From contig NZ_LELA01000039.1 of NCBI RefSeq assembly GCF_001677955.1, positions 1 to 50,093 on the forward strand: a stretch of DNA of 50,093 nt, given 5' to 3'. The translations under genes were made by a program, and so were the position numbers. The notes under the pieces are model-generated. The model worked only from the letters and a program-made list of their open reading frames with translations, searched no databases and was not told the DNA's origin. This DNA comes from Chryseobacterium sp. BGARF1. GTDB lineage: Bacteria; Bacteroidota; Bacteroidia; Flavobacteriales; Weeksellaceae. Below, in pieces: positions 7,225 through 14,307 of this stretch (the stretch's first letter is position 1; every line of letters starts with the position of its first letter).

Positions 7225-8633
7225 TAACTTGGGGTTTCTTCTTTCTGAGTACCGTAAATAGTAGGAAAACGCATTTGTACAGTAGTTCCCTGATTTTCGT
7301 GTGAGCTCACTAACAATTCTCCGTTGTGCATTCTCACAATATTTCTGGCAAGTGGAAGACCGATGCCGTAACCTTCATAATTTCGGGTATTCGAAGCCCG
7401 GAAAAAAGGATCGTAGATTTTATTCATTTCAGATTCCGGAATCCCAATTCCGTTGTCTTTAATGATGATGTAAAGGTCTGTATCTGTTGCGCCCAACGAA
7501 ACTTTTACCTGTTGATGATTAGAATATTTGCAGCCGTTATTAATGATATTGGCAACCGCCAGATGAAGAAGCTGCTCGTTACCCTGCACTTTCAGTTTTT
7601 TAGGATTATCCGGAAGCATGCTGATGTCGAGGTAAATATTGTTTCGGGAATCAATTTTTCTTAAAGTCTCGATAACATCCCATAAAAGCTGATCGATTCT
7701 TACTTTGTCTATTTTCTGAATTCTGCCGTCAAACCCGGTTTGTGCAATCAGTAAAAGTGCTTTTATTTTTTTATCAAGTTTTTCGGCCTCATCTAAAATA
7801 ATTTCTAGCGTTTCTTTATATTCTTCTGCAGTTCGGTTGATAGAAAGTGCAACATCGGCTTCACCCATGATTGACGTAAGCGGTGTTCTGAGCTCGTGCG
7901 AAACGTTTCCAATCAGATGATTTTGGGTTTCAAAAGAAGTTTCGATTCTTGTTAACATGGTGTTGAAAGTTTCAACCAGTTCATTTAATTCTTTGTTGTC
8001 TGGTTGAGGTTCAAGTCTTAAATGTAAATTTTCAGAGCTGATTTCTTTTACTTTTCCGGTAATTTTAAGAATTGGTTTGAATAAAGTTTTAGAAAGATAA
8101 AAAGAGAAAATCATGCTGAAAAATATCGAAAGAATCATACATGTAATCAATGTTCTTTTTAAAAAACCAAGATAATGAACGACGTAATGGTTTTTTGCCG
8201 AAGCAATCGCGATATAATCTTTGTTTTGATATTTGAAAGTCTGCCCGATATAATAAAATTCAGAATCGTTGTAATTGGCTTCCCCAGATCTGATGATATT
8301 TTTAAAAAAAGTGTCCGGAATATGTACTTCGTGGGAAATTTTACTGAAATTTGAATCTGTAGGAATGACAAAAACATAATCTCTTTCCATCGGAAGCTCT
8401 TCGTCATTCCTGCTGTTGAGAATATAGTTTTCAGGAAGATCGAGATGTTCTTTGCTTTTCTCGATCTGTACAATCGTTGTGGTACGGATTTTCAGCAATT
8501 CATAAAACCTTTGATGCGAAAAATTAACAATAGAAAAGTATACCGATCCACCAAAAATCAGAATAACGGTTGTAAAAACAACCATCAAAAGCACCATCGT
8601 TTTGGTTTGATTGGTAATGACTCTATTAAACAT
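7224..8633 (-). CDS. Sensor histidine kinase (HAMP-HisKA-HATPase)
   Basis: A 469-residue membrane kinase. Transmembrane segments lie at about 12-36 and 160-181, bracketing a ~120-residue periplasmic sensor region. A HAMP domain (about 182-235) and the H-box SHELRTPLTSI with phospho-acceptor His246 follow. The ATPase carries N, G1 (DNGIGIPE) and G2 (GYGIGLPLA) boxes. This is the classical EnvZ/CusS-like layout. It starts 3 bases after the response regulator stop, so the two are co-expressed and presumably cognate. The sensed signal cannot be deduced. A hairpin terminator sits exactly at the stop codon. Confidence 0.95.
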   Translation of the reverse strand: MFNRVITNQTKTMVLLMVVFTTVILIFGGSVYFSIVNFSHQRFYELLKIRTTTIVQIEKSKEHLDLPENYILNSRNDEELPMERDYVFVIPTDSNFSKISHEVHIPDTFFKNIIRSGEANYNDSEFYYIGQTFKYQNKDYIAIASAKNHYVVHYLGFLKRTLITCMILSIFFSMIFSFYLSKTLFKPILKITGKVKEISSENLHLRLEPQPDNKELNELVETFNTMLTRIETSFETQNHLIGNVSHELRTPLTSIMGEADVALSINRTAEEYKETLEIILDEAEKLDKKIKALLLIAQTGFDGRIQKIDKVRIDQLLWDVIETLRKIDSRNNIYLDISMLPDNPKKLKVQGNEQLLHLAVANIINNGCKYSNHQQVKVSLGATDTDLYIIIKDNGIGIPESEMNKIYDPFFRASNTRNYEGYGIGLPLARNIVRMHNGELLVSSHENQGTTVQMRFPTIYGTQKEETPS

Positions 8634-8636
8634 TTT

Positions 8637-9344
8637 CTAAGGTTTTTTTAATACATATCCCATTCCTATTACTGTATGAATGAGTTTGCTGTCTTCCTGA
8701 TGATCTATTTTTTTTCGTAAATAGTTAACGTAAACATCCACAACATTGGTTCCCAATTCATAGTTAACTCCCCAAACTGCATCTAAAATTTCGGCTCTTG
8801 AGATTACTTTTTCAGGATTATTAAGAAAATACATCAGAAGTTTATATTCTGTAGAAGTTAAAGAAACTTCTTCATCTGCACGAATTACTTTTTTTGTGTA
8901 ATCATTCACGATTAAATCTGAAACCTGAAAAACATGCTCATTATCAATTTCGTTTTCGGCAGCACTTGGTGTGTTGATTGGGTTACTTCTTCGAAGCAGA
9001 GACTTTACACGGGCAACTAATTCGATAAACTTAAAAGGCTTTACGAGATAATCGTCGCCGCCATTTTCTAATCCTAAAACAATATTCTCGGAAGTTCCCA
9101 ATGCGGTTAAAAAAAGAATAGGAACACTTTTGTTGGTTTTTCTAATTTCTTTGCAGACATCCAGTCCGTTCATTTCGGGTAGCATAATATCGAGAATGAC
9201 CAAATCGAAATCATTTTCCTGCACCAAATTGACACCGGTGCGGCCGTCAAATGCTACAGAAATTTCATATCCTTTTTCCTGAAGTCCTTTTTTAATAAAA
9301 GAGACAACGCTGGTTTCATCCTCAATCAGAACAATTTTTTTCAT
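8637..9344 (-). CDS. OmpR-family response regulator
   Basis: A 235-residue regulator with an N-terminal receiver (acidic pair Glu8/Asp10, phospho-acceptor Asp52 in LVILDIMLP, Lys in LVKPF) and a C-terminal winged-helix DNA-binding domain ending GVNYELGTNVVDVYVNYLRKKI and GMGYVLKKP. An in-frame ATG exists at 9362, but the putative -7 promoter element overlaps that codon, so ATG at 9344 (MKKIVLIEDE) is chosen. First gene of the pair with the histidine kinase. A plausible target is the downstream UspA-like operon with phased ATTA boxes; this is inference. Confidence 0.95.
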   Translation of the reverse strand: MKKIVLIEDETSVVSFIKKGLQEKGYEISVAFDGRTGVNLVQENDFDLVILDIMLPEMNGLDVCKEIRKTNKSVPILFLTALGTSENIVLGLENGGDDYLVKPFKFIELVARVKSLLRRSNPINTPSAAENEIDNEHVFQVSDLIVNDYTKKVIRADEEVSLTSTEYKLLMYFLNNPEKVISRAEILDAVWGVNYELGTNVVDVYVNYLRKKIDHQEDSKLIHTVIGMGYVLKKP

Positions 9345-9361
9345 AAAAATAGTGAACTTCA

Positions 9362-9369
9362 CAAAAATA
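9362..9369 (-). promoter_or_regulatory. Putative promoter (-7) of the two-component operon
   Basis: TATTTTTG on the minus strand, 17 bases upstream of ATG 9344. Its position rules against the longer upstream start. The -33 region is T-rich without a clean TTG. Confidence 0.5.
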
Positions 9370-9418
9370 GGAAAAAGATTATAAACGAAAAACTCTGCTT
9401 TTTTAATCTTAATTCAAC

Positions 9419-9443
9419 AAAAAAGACGAATGTAAAATTCGCC
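9419..9443 (-). terminator. Terminator after the basic adaptor-like gene
   Basis: GGCGAAT-5-ATTCGTC on the minus strand (one G-T wobble) followed by a six-T run; 43 bases downstream of the gene ending at 9486. Confidence 0.75.
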
Positions 9444-9485
9444 TTGAGTTATATATGGAGTGTGTTTTTACTTGAAAATGAATCA

Positions 9486-9767
9486 TTAATTACAACCTGA
9501 GCAATATGATCTGTCGACATATTTTTTGCTATTTCCTGTGTAATAATAGCAACCACCTCTTTTTCCGACATATAAAGTACGTCCGTTATAGGTACAATCT
9601 TGTTTTGTAGAAGCTGTTTTCGTTCTTTTCTTATTGCTTTTGTTGCTTTTCTTTTTTGGTTTTGTGTTTGAAAATTCTGTTTTAGCAGTTGAATTTTCTT
9701 TGGCTAAAAAATTGGCAGGTAATAATAAGCCTAAACCTAAAAGGCTTGTAAAAAGTAGTTTTTTCAT
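9486..9767 (-). CDS. Exported small basic Cys-rich protein with PBCV-adaptor-like repeat
   Basis: A 93-residue protein with a Sec signal peptide (about 1-22), a Lys/Ser/Thr-rich basic linker (35-55) and a C-terminal module with the pattern YVGKRGGCYYYTGNSKKYV plus further Cys residues. That pattern resembles the PBCV-specific basic adaptor domain, a short module first named from chlorella viruses and also seen in Bacteroidota. The four Cys residues suggest two disulfides in the periplasm or outside the cell. It starts 20 bases after the HsdR-N-like gene and ends at a terminator. The domain call is by pattern only, and no enzymatic function is implied. Confidence 0.7.
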   Translation of the reverse strand: MKKLLFTSLLGLGLLLPANFLAKENSTAKTEFSNTKPKKKSNKSNKKRTKTASTKQDCTYNGRTLYVGKRGGCYYYTGNSKKYVDRSYCSGCN

Positions 9768-9787
9768 GGTTTTAATGTTAACTTATA

Positions 9788-10858
9788 TTAGTTGTAATTT
9801 TCTAGTGTTTTATGAAGCTGATCCTTATAATTATAGATTTCATCCAGATTATTCAGTAAAATTTTTTCTCCTGCCTCTTTTCCGTTATGGAATGTTTCGA
9901 GATATTTATTGGCGGTATTAAAATGTAATCTGCAAAGTGGTTTTCTATTGTTATCGTCGAGTAAGATCCCGAAATAAGATAAAGTATCTCTGTAGGCAAT
10001 CCTTGAAGAAGGAATTTTTTCTCTCAAAATAGCTTTCACAATCTGAAATCCTTCCAATTCTTCTTCTGTGGTTACAATTTTAGAATCATTATTCTCATCG
10101 ATTGGTTGTGATGTTTTTATATCATCATCCTGCTTTTCAATTTGTTCATTGATGCTTAATGCGGATTTTAGTCTGAAACTGATAGATTCGTTAATGGAAG
10201 TTGTTAACGCTTTTTTTGCATATTCTTTAAACGAAATCATTCGGTTTGCAGTTAAAGGCTTTTCAAAAAAACGGTTAACCAATAGCTTGACCAATTCATC
10301 AGAAGGATTTTCAATCTCTTTTTCAAATTCTTTTCTGATGGCCTTGATGTATTTTAATGCTTCTGCAGAATCCAGAATGCTTTCGAGATTGTAATCTTTT
10401 TTGGTGAAACTTTCCAGAATTTTAATCGAACTGTCTTTTATATCTTCAATATTGATGGTGAAAAAAGGTTTTTCATCCATAATATTTGGTTTCTCAAGAT
10501 CAGTGTAGAAATTGTAGACAATTCCGTTGGTAAGCACTCCAAATCTGGTTTTCGAAACATGGTAATATCTGTGCAGCTGAGAATTGTGGGCATCTGCGCT
10601 TTCTTTCCAGTGTTTGCATTCGATAATGAAAATGGGTTCGTCATTATTTTTGATGACATAATCTACTTTTTCGCCTTTCTTGGTTCCAATATCGCAAACA
10701 TGCTCCGGAATAACTTCTGTAGGGTTGAAAATATCATACCCCAAAATCTGTATAAAAGGCATTACAAAAGCATTTTTGGTGGCTTCTTCGGTGCTGATTT
10801 GCTCTTTTAGTCCTACCACTTTTTGATGTAATTGCTCAAGTTTAATTTTAAGATCCAT
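9788..10858 (-). CDS. Orphan HsdR N-terminal-like nuclease protein
   Basis: A 356-residue soluble protein. The N-terminal half (about 20-160) matches the pattern of the type I restriction HsdR N-terminal/PD-(D/E)XK nuclease fold: Asp67 in KVDYVIK and Glu80-x-Lys82 in FIIECKHW. A central helical region follows, and a distinct C-terminal domain (about 275-356) contains CRLHFNT. There is no helicase motor and no methylase or specificity subunit in the window, so it is not a complete restriction system. The longer in-frame start at 10906 would overlap yegP; ATG at 10858 leaves a clean 10-base gap. Substrate and role are unknown; genome maintenance or defence are possible. Confidence 0.8.
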   Translation of the reverse strand: MDLKIKLEQLHQKVVGLKEQISTEEATKNAFVMPFIQILGYDIFNPTEVIPEHVCDIGTKKGEKVDYVIKNNDEPIFIIECKHWKESADAHNSQLHRYYHVSKTRFGVLTNGIVYNFYTDLEKPNIMDEKPFFTINIEDIKDSSIKILESFTKKDYNLESILDSAEALKYIKAIRKEFEKEIENPSDELVKLLVNRFFEKPLTANRMISFKEYAKKALTTSINESISFRLKSALSINEQIEKQDDDIKTSQPIDENNDSKIVTTEEELEGFQIVKAILREKIPSSRIAYRDTLSYFGILLDDNNRKPLCRLHFNTANKYLETFHNGKEAGEKILLNNLDEIYNYKDQLHKTLENYN

Positions 10859-10868
10859 AATGTTTTTT

Positions 10869-11201
10869 TTAAAGAGTTTCATCAACGATTTCGGCGGTTG
10901 GAGCATTGGTTTTTACAGAATCAATTCCGATTTCCATACTGGATTTTGAACTGTAATACTGGCTTTTTCCAATGATCTCTCCGTTTCTTGCTTTCAGAAC
11001 AAAGTACTCTTTCTCGTTTACGGCAACTCTTCTGTCGTATCTTGTATCATCCTGTGAATTGATTCTTACAGATTCAATTCCTTTCTGGCAATTTGCTTTT
11101 GTGGTGTAACCTTCGCTGGTTAAAATAATTTCACCGTTTCCGGCTTTCAGATTAAATTGATATTCATCATTTTTTCTTTTGCTGATTGTAAATTTTCCCA
11201 T
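10869..11201 (-). CDS. YegP family protein (tandem DUF1508)
   Basis: A 110-residue protein composed of two copies of the ~45-residue DUF1508 module: first FTISKRKNDEYQFNLKAGNGEIILTSEGY (about 4-32), then a second with YFVLKARNGEIIGKSQYY. Each carries the typical K(A/x)xNGEII(L/G)xS core and a following helix with GIESVRIN or GIDSVKTN. The structural family is well known but its function is not. First gene of a probable operon with the nuclease-like and basic exported proteins. Confidence 0.9.
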   Translation of the reverse strand: MGKFTISKRKNDEYQFNLKAGNGEIILTSEGYTTKANCQKGIESVRINSQDDTRYDRRVAVNEKEYFVLKARNGEIIGKSQYYSSKSSMEIGIDSVKTNAPTAEIVDETL

Positions 11202-11222
11202 GATTGATTTTGTTTAATACTC

Positions 11223-11230
11223 CAAAAGTA
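11223..11230 (-). promoter_or_regulatory. Putative yegP promoter (-7)
   Basis: TACTTTTG on the minus strand, 21 bases before the ATG; a TTG occurs 15 bases upstream of it, slightly closer than the usual 17-20. Confidence 0.5.
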
Positions 11231-11252
11231 TAAACCTTTCAAAACCAATCCT

Positions 11253-11266
11253 TACGGGAAACCGTA
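11253..11266. repeat. Inverted motif TACGG-GAAA-CCGTA (copy 1)
   Basis: A 14-bp inverted repeat with 5-bp arms (6 bp counting flanks) and a GAAA centre, between yegP and the LuxR-like regulator. An identical 14-mer occurs at 12080-12093 inside the histidine kinase gene, and a 12/14 match at 14236-14249 upstream of the divergent membrane protein. Confidence 0.6.
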
Positions 11267-11269
11267 AAA

Positions 11270-11299
11270 CAAAAAACCTTTCAAATTATTGAAAGGTTT
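11270..11299 (-). terminator. Terminator after the LuxR-like response regulator
   Basis: An 11-bp perfect stem (11274-11284/11289-11299) with an ATTA loop and a T-run on the minus strand; 20 bases downstream of the regulator stop. Confidence 0.9.
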
Positions 11300-11320
11300 T
11301 GAATAGTTAATTAAGAGGAG

Positions 11321-11986
11321 TTATATAATTCCTAAGTCTTTACAGAAGGCAACCAATTGCTCGTTGTTGCTTATTCCCAACTCTTCTTTCAGGGTATTGA
11401 GTTTCTTTTCAATACTGCTCAAACTGTTGGGTTTTATATTGTTGTTTTGTAGAAATACCGGAATGTTTTTTTGTAAAACACCTTGAGAAAGTAAAGAAAC
11501 TAGGGTAATATCATACGTTGTGAATTCATAATTATTCAGTTTTTTTACCTCCTGTTTAAGATCAAGTGAAAGATAATTTTCATTGTTATAAACTGACGTA
11601 ATTGCTTTTTTCAATTCTTTAGAATCGTGTCTTGCTTTTCGTACATAGCCGTTTATTCCGTAATCATTAAAAAGAGAATCGATTATTCCGGATTTGTGTT
11701 CAGCAGAAAAAACAATAATTTTTAAATCCGGTTGTTCTTGTCGGATTGCTGAAATCAATTCTCGGCCATTTTTTAATTTTTGAGGATGATGATCTTCTTC
11801 ATAATAAAGGTCGGTGATGAGCAAATCATAAGGATTTTTTTCACGGATTGCTTTCTGGGCTTTTGCCAATGCGTCATCACAATAATAGACATACTCAAAA
11901 TTATCAAAACTAAGGTCTTCTAAAGTTTTTTGTACTGAAATATTGATGCTTTCGTGGTCTTCGGAAATTAGAATTTTTTTAAACAT
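11321..11986 (-). CDS. Response regulator, NarL/LuxR-like
   Basis: A 221-residue regulator. The receiver domain has the acidic pair Glu9/Asp10, phospho-acceptor Asp59 (LLITDLYY), Ser94 and Lys117. The C-terminal ~65 residues form helices resembling a divergent LuxR-type HTH (LVSLLSQGVLQKNIP ... SIEKKLNTLKEELGI), less canonical than the NarL consensus. It starts 10 bases after the kinase stop, so it is the cognate partner. The inverted TACGG-GAAA-CCGTA motifs nearby are candidate operators, by inference only. Confidence 0.9.
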   Translation of the reverse strand: MFKKILISEDHESINISVQKTLEDLSFDNFEYVYYCDDALAKAQKAIREKNPYDLLITDLYYEEDHHPQKLKNGRELISAIRQEQPDLKIIVFSAEHKSGIIDSLFNDYGINGYVRKARHDSKELKKAITSVYNNENYLSLDLKQEVKKLNNYEFTTYDITLVSLLSQGVLQKNIPVFLQNNNIKPNSLSSIEKKLNTLKEELGISNNEQLVAFCKDLGII

Positions 11987-11996
11987 TTTTATTTTT

Positions 11997-13649
11997 TTAA
12001 GAAACGGGAAATGAAATGTTGACCTTCAATCCTTTTTCGGTTTTGGTTTCAAAAGTAATTTTTCCGGCGATGTTTTCTATACGGGAAACCGTATTTGATA
12101 AACCATTTTTAAAAATTAATTCATTAGAAATTCCAATTCCATTGTCTGTATAATGAATATTGATAATGTTATTTATTTTTTCAAATCTTAAAGCAACATT
12201 ACTCGCTTTACTATGTTTTTTCATATTCACCAAAAGTTCACGAATGATCTGGTAAATCTCCGTTTGAGTCGATTTTGTAACATTTTCCCAAGTTTCTTCC
12301 TGATTTCCGACGGTAAAGGTTTTGATCTCATCATTTTTAAAAGAAGCGACGAGTTTTGAAATTTTTTCATTGAATTTTTCATCATGAGAATCGGGATCTT
12401 CGTAGGAAATATCTCTGGATTTTTCATAAACATACTCCAGTTCGTCAAGCGTCTGCTCTTTATTGAAATCATTTTGATTTTCAATTTTTGTCATCACCTG
12501 ATAAATTCCGTTGGCTACTACGTCGTGTACTTTTTTGGAGGTTTTTAGTTGTTGTTCTTTTAATTTGTTTTCGGATTCTAGTAGTAGTCTTTGTTTACGT
12601 TTTTTATAGTAAATTATTCCTGCAATTCCTGCAATTAAAGCTAAAATAGAAATACTATAAATTTGAAAACCTTTCACAGTGTTATCTTTTTGTAACTTGA
12701 GATTATCAGCTTTATTTTTTTCAGAATCAAATCTTATTAAAGCAAATTGATTTTTTGCTTTGTTTTTGGTTATTTGAATGCTATCATTTAAAGGTTGAAA
12801 TCTTTTGAAATAATTTAAATAGTTTTTGCTATCTAAATAAATCATTTTTTGCAATGCTTGTGACTGATCTTCCAAACTATTATTTTTCATAGCAGTATTC
12901 ATCATTTTATTTGCATAGTAAAAAGCAATTTTTTTATCTCTGTCAAAATAATAATTTGATAAAGTTGCAAAACTTGAGTTTTGTCCCAAAAAATCATTAT
13001 TTCTTTCTCTTATTTTTAATGACTTAACTAATTCAGGAATGGGATCATAGTTTTTATTTTCTAAAAGTTTGGCCTTTGCAATATTGTTTAAAGCTCTGGA
13101 AAAATCAGCACTATCTTTTGTTAACATTGCTATTTTTAAATACTGTTTAGCTAAATTATATTTTTTTGTAGATATAAAAACATCTGCAATATTGTTACAA
13201 TAGACATATTTATTTTCATTTGTAGTTACATCATTTAAAGCTTTTGTATAAAAGATAATAGCGTCATCATAATTATATAAGTATGCAGAACAGATTCCTA
13301 TGTTATTATTGTTAGCAGCAAGAGTACTTCTAATAGTACTATCTGAAATTTTTTTTAAGAAATTATTTGCTTCTGTTGATGTTTCAATACTACCATAAAA
13401 ATCACCTTGCTTTTGTTGAATGATCGCCATGTTTACTAATGACTTTGCTATTCCTAATGTGTCGTCAACACTTTTATATGATTCTTTTGCTTTGTTATAA
13501 TAGTAAAAAGCGGAATCTGAAATATTAGAATCCCTAAAATCTTTAGCTTTTTGATAACATGTATTATTATCTCCAAAATATTCTATATTATTTTTTTTAT
13601 TACAAGAACAAAACAATAAAAGAATTAAAATGTAAATAATTCTTTGCAT
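11997..13649 (-). CDS. TPR-containing lipoprotein sensor histidine kinase
   Basis: A 550-residue kinase starting at ATG 13649 (MQRIIYIL; an ATG six codons upstream is less likely). The N terminus ends in the lipobox LLFCSC, followed by about six TPR-like helical repeats (to ~290), a short coiled coil, one transmembrane segment (about 327-347), a dimerisation helix with phospho-acceptor His375 (KKVHDVVANGIYQV) and a C-terminal HATPase (IIRELLVNMKKHSKA, DNGIGIS). This is the NarX/DesK-type kinase with a TPR sensor that is common in Bacteroidota. The canonical ERxRIAxDLHD box is degenerate around the His. Followed after 10 bases by its regulator. Confidence 0.92.
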   Translation of the reverse strand: MQRIIYILILLLFCSCNKKNNIEYFGDNNTCYQKAKDFRDSNISDSAFYYYNKAKESYKSVDDTLGIAKSLVNMAIIQQKQGDFYGSIETSTEANNFLKKISDSTIRSTLAANNNNIGICSAYLYNYDDAIIFYTKALNDVTTNENKYVYCNNIADVFISTKKYNLAKQYLKIAMLTKDSADFSRALNNIAKAKLLENKNYDPIPELVKSLKIRERNNDFLGQNSSFATLSNYYFDRDKKIAFYYANKMMNTAMKNNSLEDQSQALQKMIYLDSKNYLNYFKRFQPLNDSIQITKNKAKNQFALIRFDSEKNKADNLKLQKDNTVKGFQIYSISILALIAGIAGIIYYKKRKQRLLLESENKLKEQQLKTSKKVHDVVANGIYQVMTKIENQNDFNKEQTLDELEYVYEKSRDISYEDPDSHDEKFNEKISKLVASFKNDEIKTFTVGNQEETWENVTKSTQTEIYQIIRELLVNMKKHSKASNVALRFEKINNIINIHYTDNGIGISNELIFKNGLSNTVSRIENIAGKITFETKTEKGLKVNISFPVS

Positions 13650-13673
13650 AATCAGTTTTTTATGCAAAATAAT

Positions 13674-13702
13674 AAAAAAGAGCAGATTTATAAAATCTGC
13701 TC
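13674..13702 (-). terminator. Terminator between the Gly-rich peptide gene and the kinase
   Basis: A 10-bp perfect stem (13680-13689/13693-13702) with a 3-base loop and a minus-strand T-run. It lies 12 bases after the peptide stop and only about 25 bases before the kinase ATG, so read-through may set kinase expression. Confidence 0.88.
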
Positions 13703-13713
13703 GTAATAATTAT

Positions 13714-13944
13714 TTATGGGCGAACAAAAGGGGGAGGAGTTTGTCCAGTGTTTCCACCTGTACTTCCTCCGTTTCCACTTCCGCTTCCATTTCCGTTTCC
13801 TCCGTTATCTCCTGTTCCTTGATCAAATCCTGTTCCTGTACCGTTTTGAATAGTTACTGTACTTCCGTTGTTATTAAAATTTGAGGTATTTGCATTATTA
13901 TTTCCGAATGCTAAACCTAATAGCATTAATATTAATTGGATCAT
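13714..13944 (-). CDS. Gly/Asn-rich small exported peptide
   Basis: A 76-residue protein: hydrophobic N terminus (MIQLILMLLGLAFG), then a Gly/Asn/Thr/Ser-rich low-complexity body and a C-terminal TPPPFVRP tail. The start at 13944 is preceded directly by AAGGAA, an unusually purine-rich leader for this phylum. The frame stays open upstream to a TTG at 14088, but that extension lies in a structured region and is unlikely to be translated. The N terminus could be a signal peptide or a membrane anchor. No family is recognised. Neighbours are a TPR histidine kinase with its regulator downstream and a divergent membrane protein upstream, so a peptide-signal or surface role is a guess. Confidence 0.6.
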   Translation of the reverse strand: MIQLILMLLGLAFGNNNANTSNFNNNGSTVTIQNGTGTGFDQGTGDNGGNGNGSGSGNGGSTGGNTGQTPPPFVRP

Positions 13945-13983
13945 TTCCTTTAAATTTTTGAAGTTGAAATTGTTTTTCTTCCT

Positions 13984-14158
13984 CTCGCAGATACTTTGAT
14001 CTCGAGCTGTACACGTTAAATTTCGAAGCGCTTCTAAATTTTTGGGAAGTGAACCTTCAAAAACGGAAGAGAAACATCTGCTTCCCAACCCGGAGTTTTC
14101 TTCCGTTTTATCAGGTGATTTTAGAAATCAGTTTTTAGTTTTTTTCTCTCTGATTTCT
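13984..14158 (-). ncRNA. Highly structured intergenic element, candidate leader or ncRNA
   Basis: Five inverted repeats lie in 175 bases: an 8-bp stem with one bulge (13984-14006); a 24-bp near-palindrome with 11 of 12 pairs centred on GAAGCGCTTC (14018-14041); TTGGGAAG/CTTCCCAA (14042-14049 with 14081-14088); AAAACGGAAGA/TCTTCCGTTTT (14060-14070 with 14099-14109); and AGAAATCAG/CTGATTTCT (14123-14131 with 14150-14158). The third and fourth interleave, which allows a pseudoknot or two competing folds. Orientation is given as minus because the Gly-rich peptide gene follows on that strand; transcription is not shown. A cis-regulatory leader, a small RNA or a repeated mobile-type element are all possible. 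Confidence 0.35.
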
Positions 14159-14307
14159 TTTACAAATATCTGATAGATATATGCGAATCTACGGACAGAG
14201 GATAGACAGAGGAATCGGTGTAAATGCTTGATTTTTATGGAAAACCGTAATTTGGTTGTCAAGATTTTGTCTAACTTGGACAGCGATAACTAATAACCTA
14301 AATTATA
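14159..14307. other. Intergenic region upstream of the divergent membrane-protein gene
   Basis: With 13945-14158 this makes a gap of over 300 bases without a gene. It holds a tandem direct repeat GACAGAGGA (14194-14202 and 14205-14213, 11-base period) and the inverted motif TATGG-AAAA-CCGTA at 14236-14249. No clear TAnnTTTG promoter was found for the plus-strand gene. Confidence 0.5.

Noticed and set aside
13945..14088. N-terminal extension of the Gly-rich peptide frame to 124 residues from TTG 14088
   Set aside because: The added residues are not signal-like, the start codon is TTG, and the stretch lies in strongly structured sequence; ATG 13944 has a purine-rich leader and begins a hydrophobic segment.
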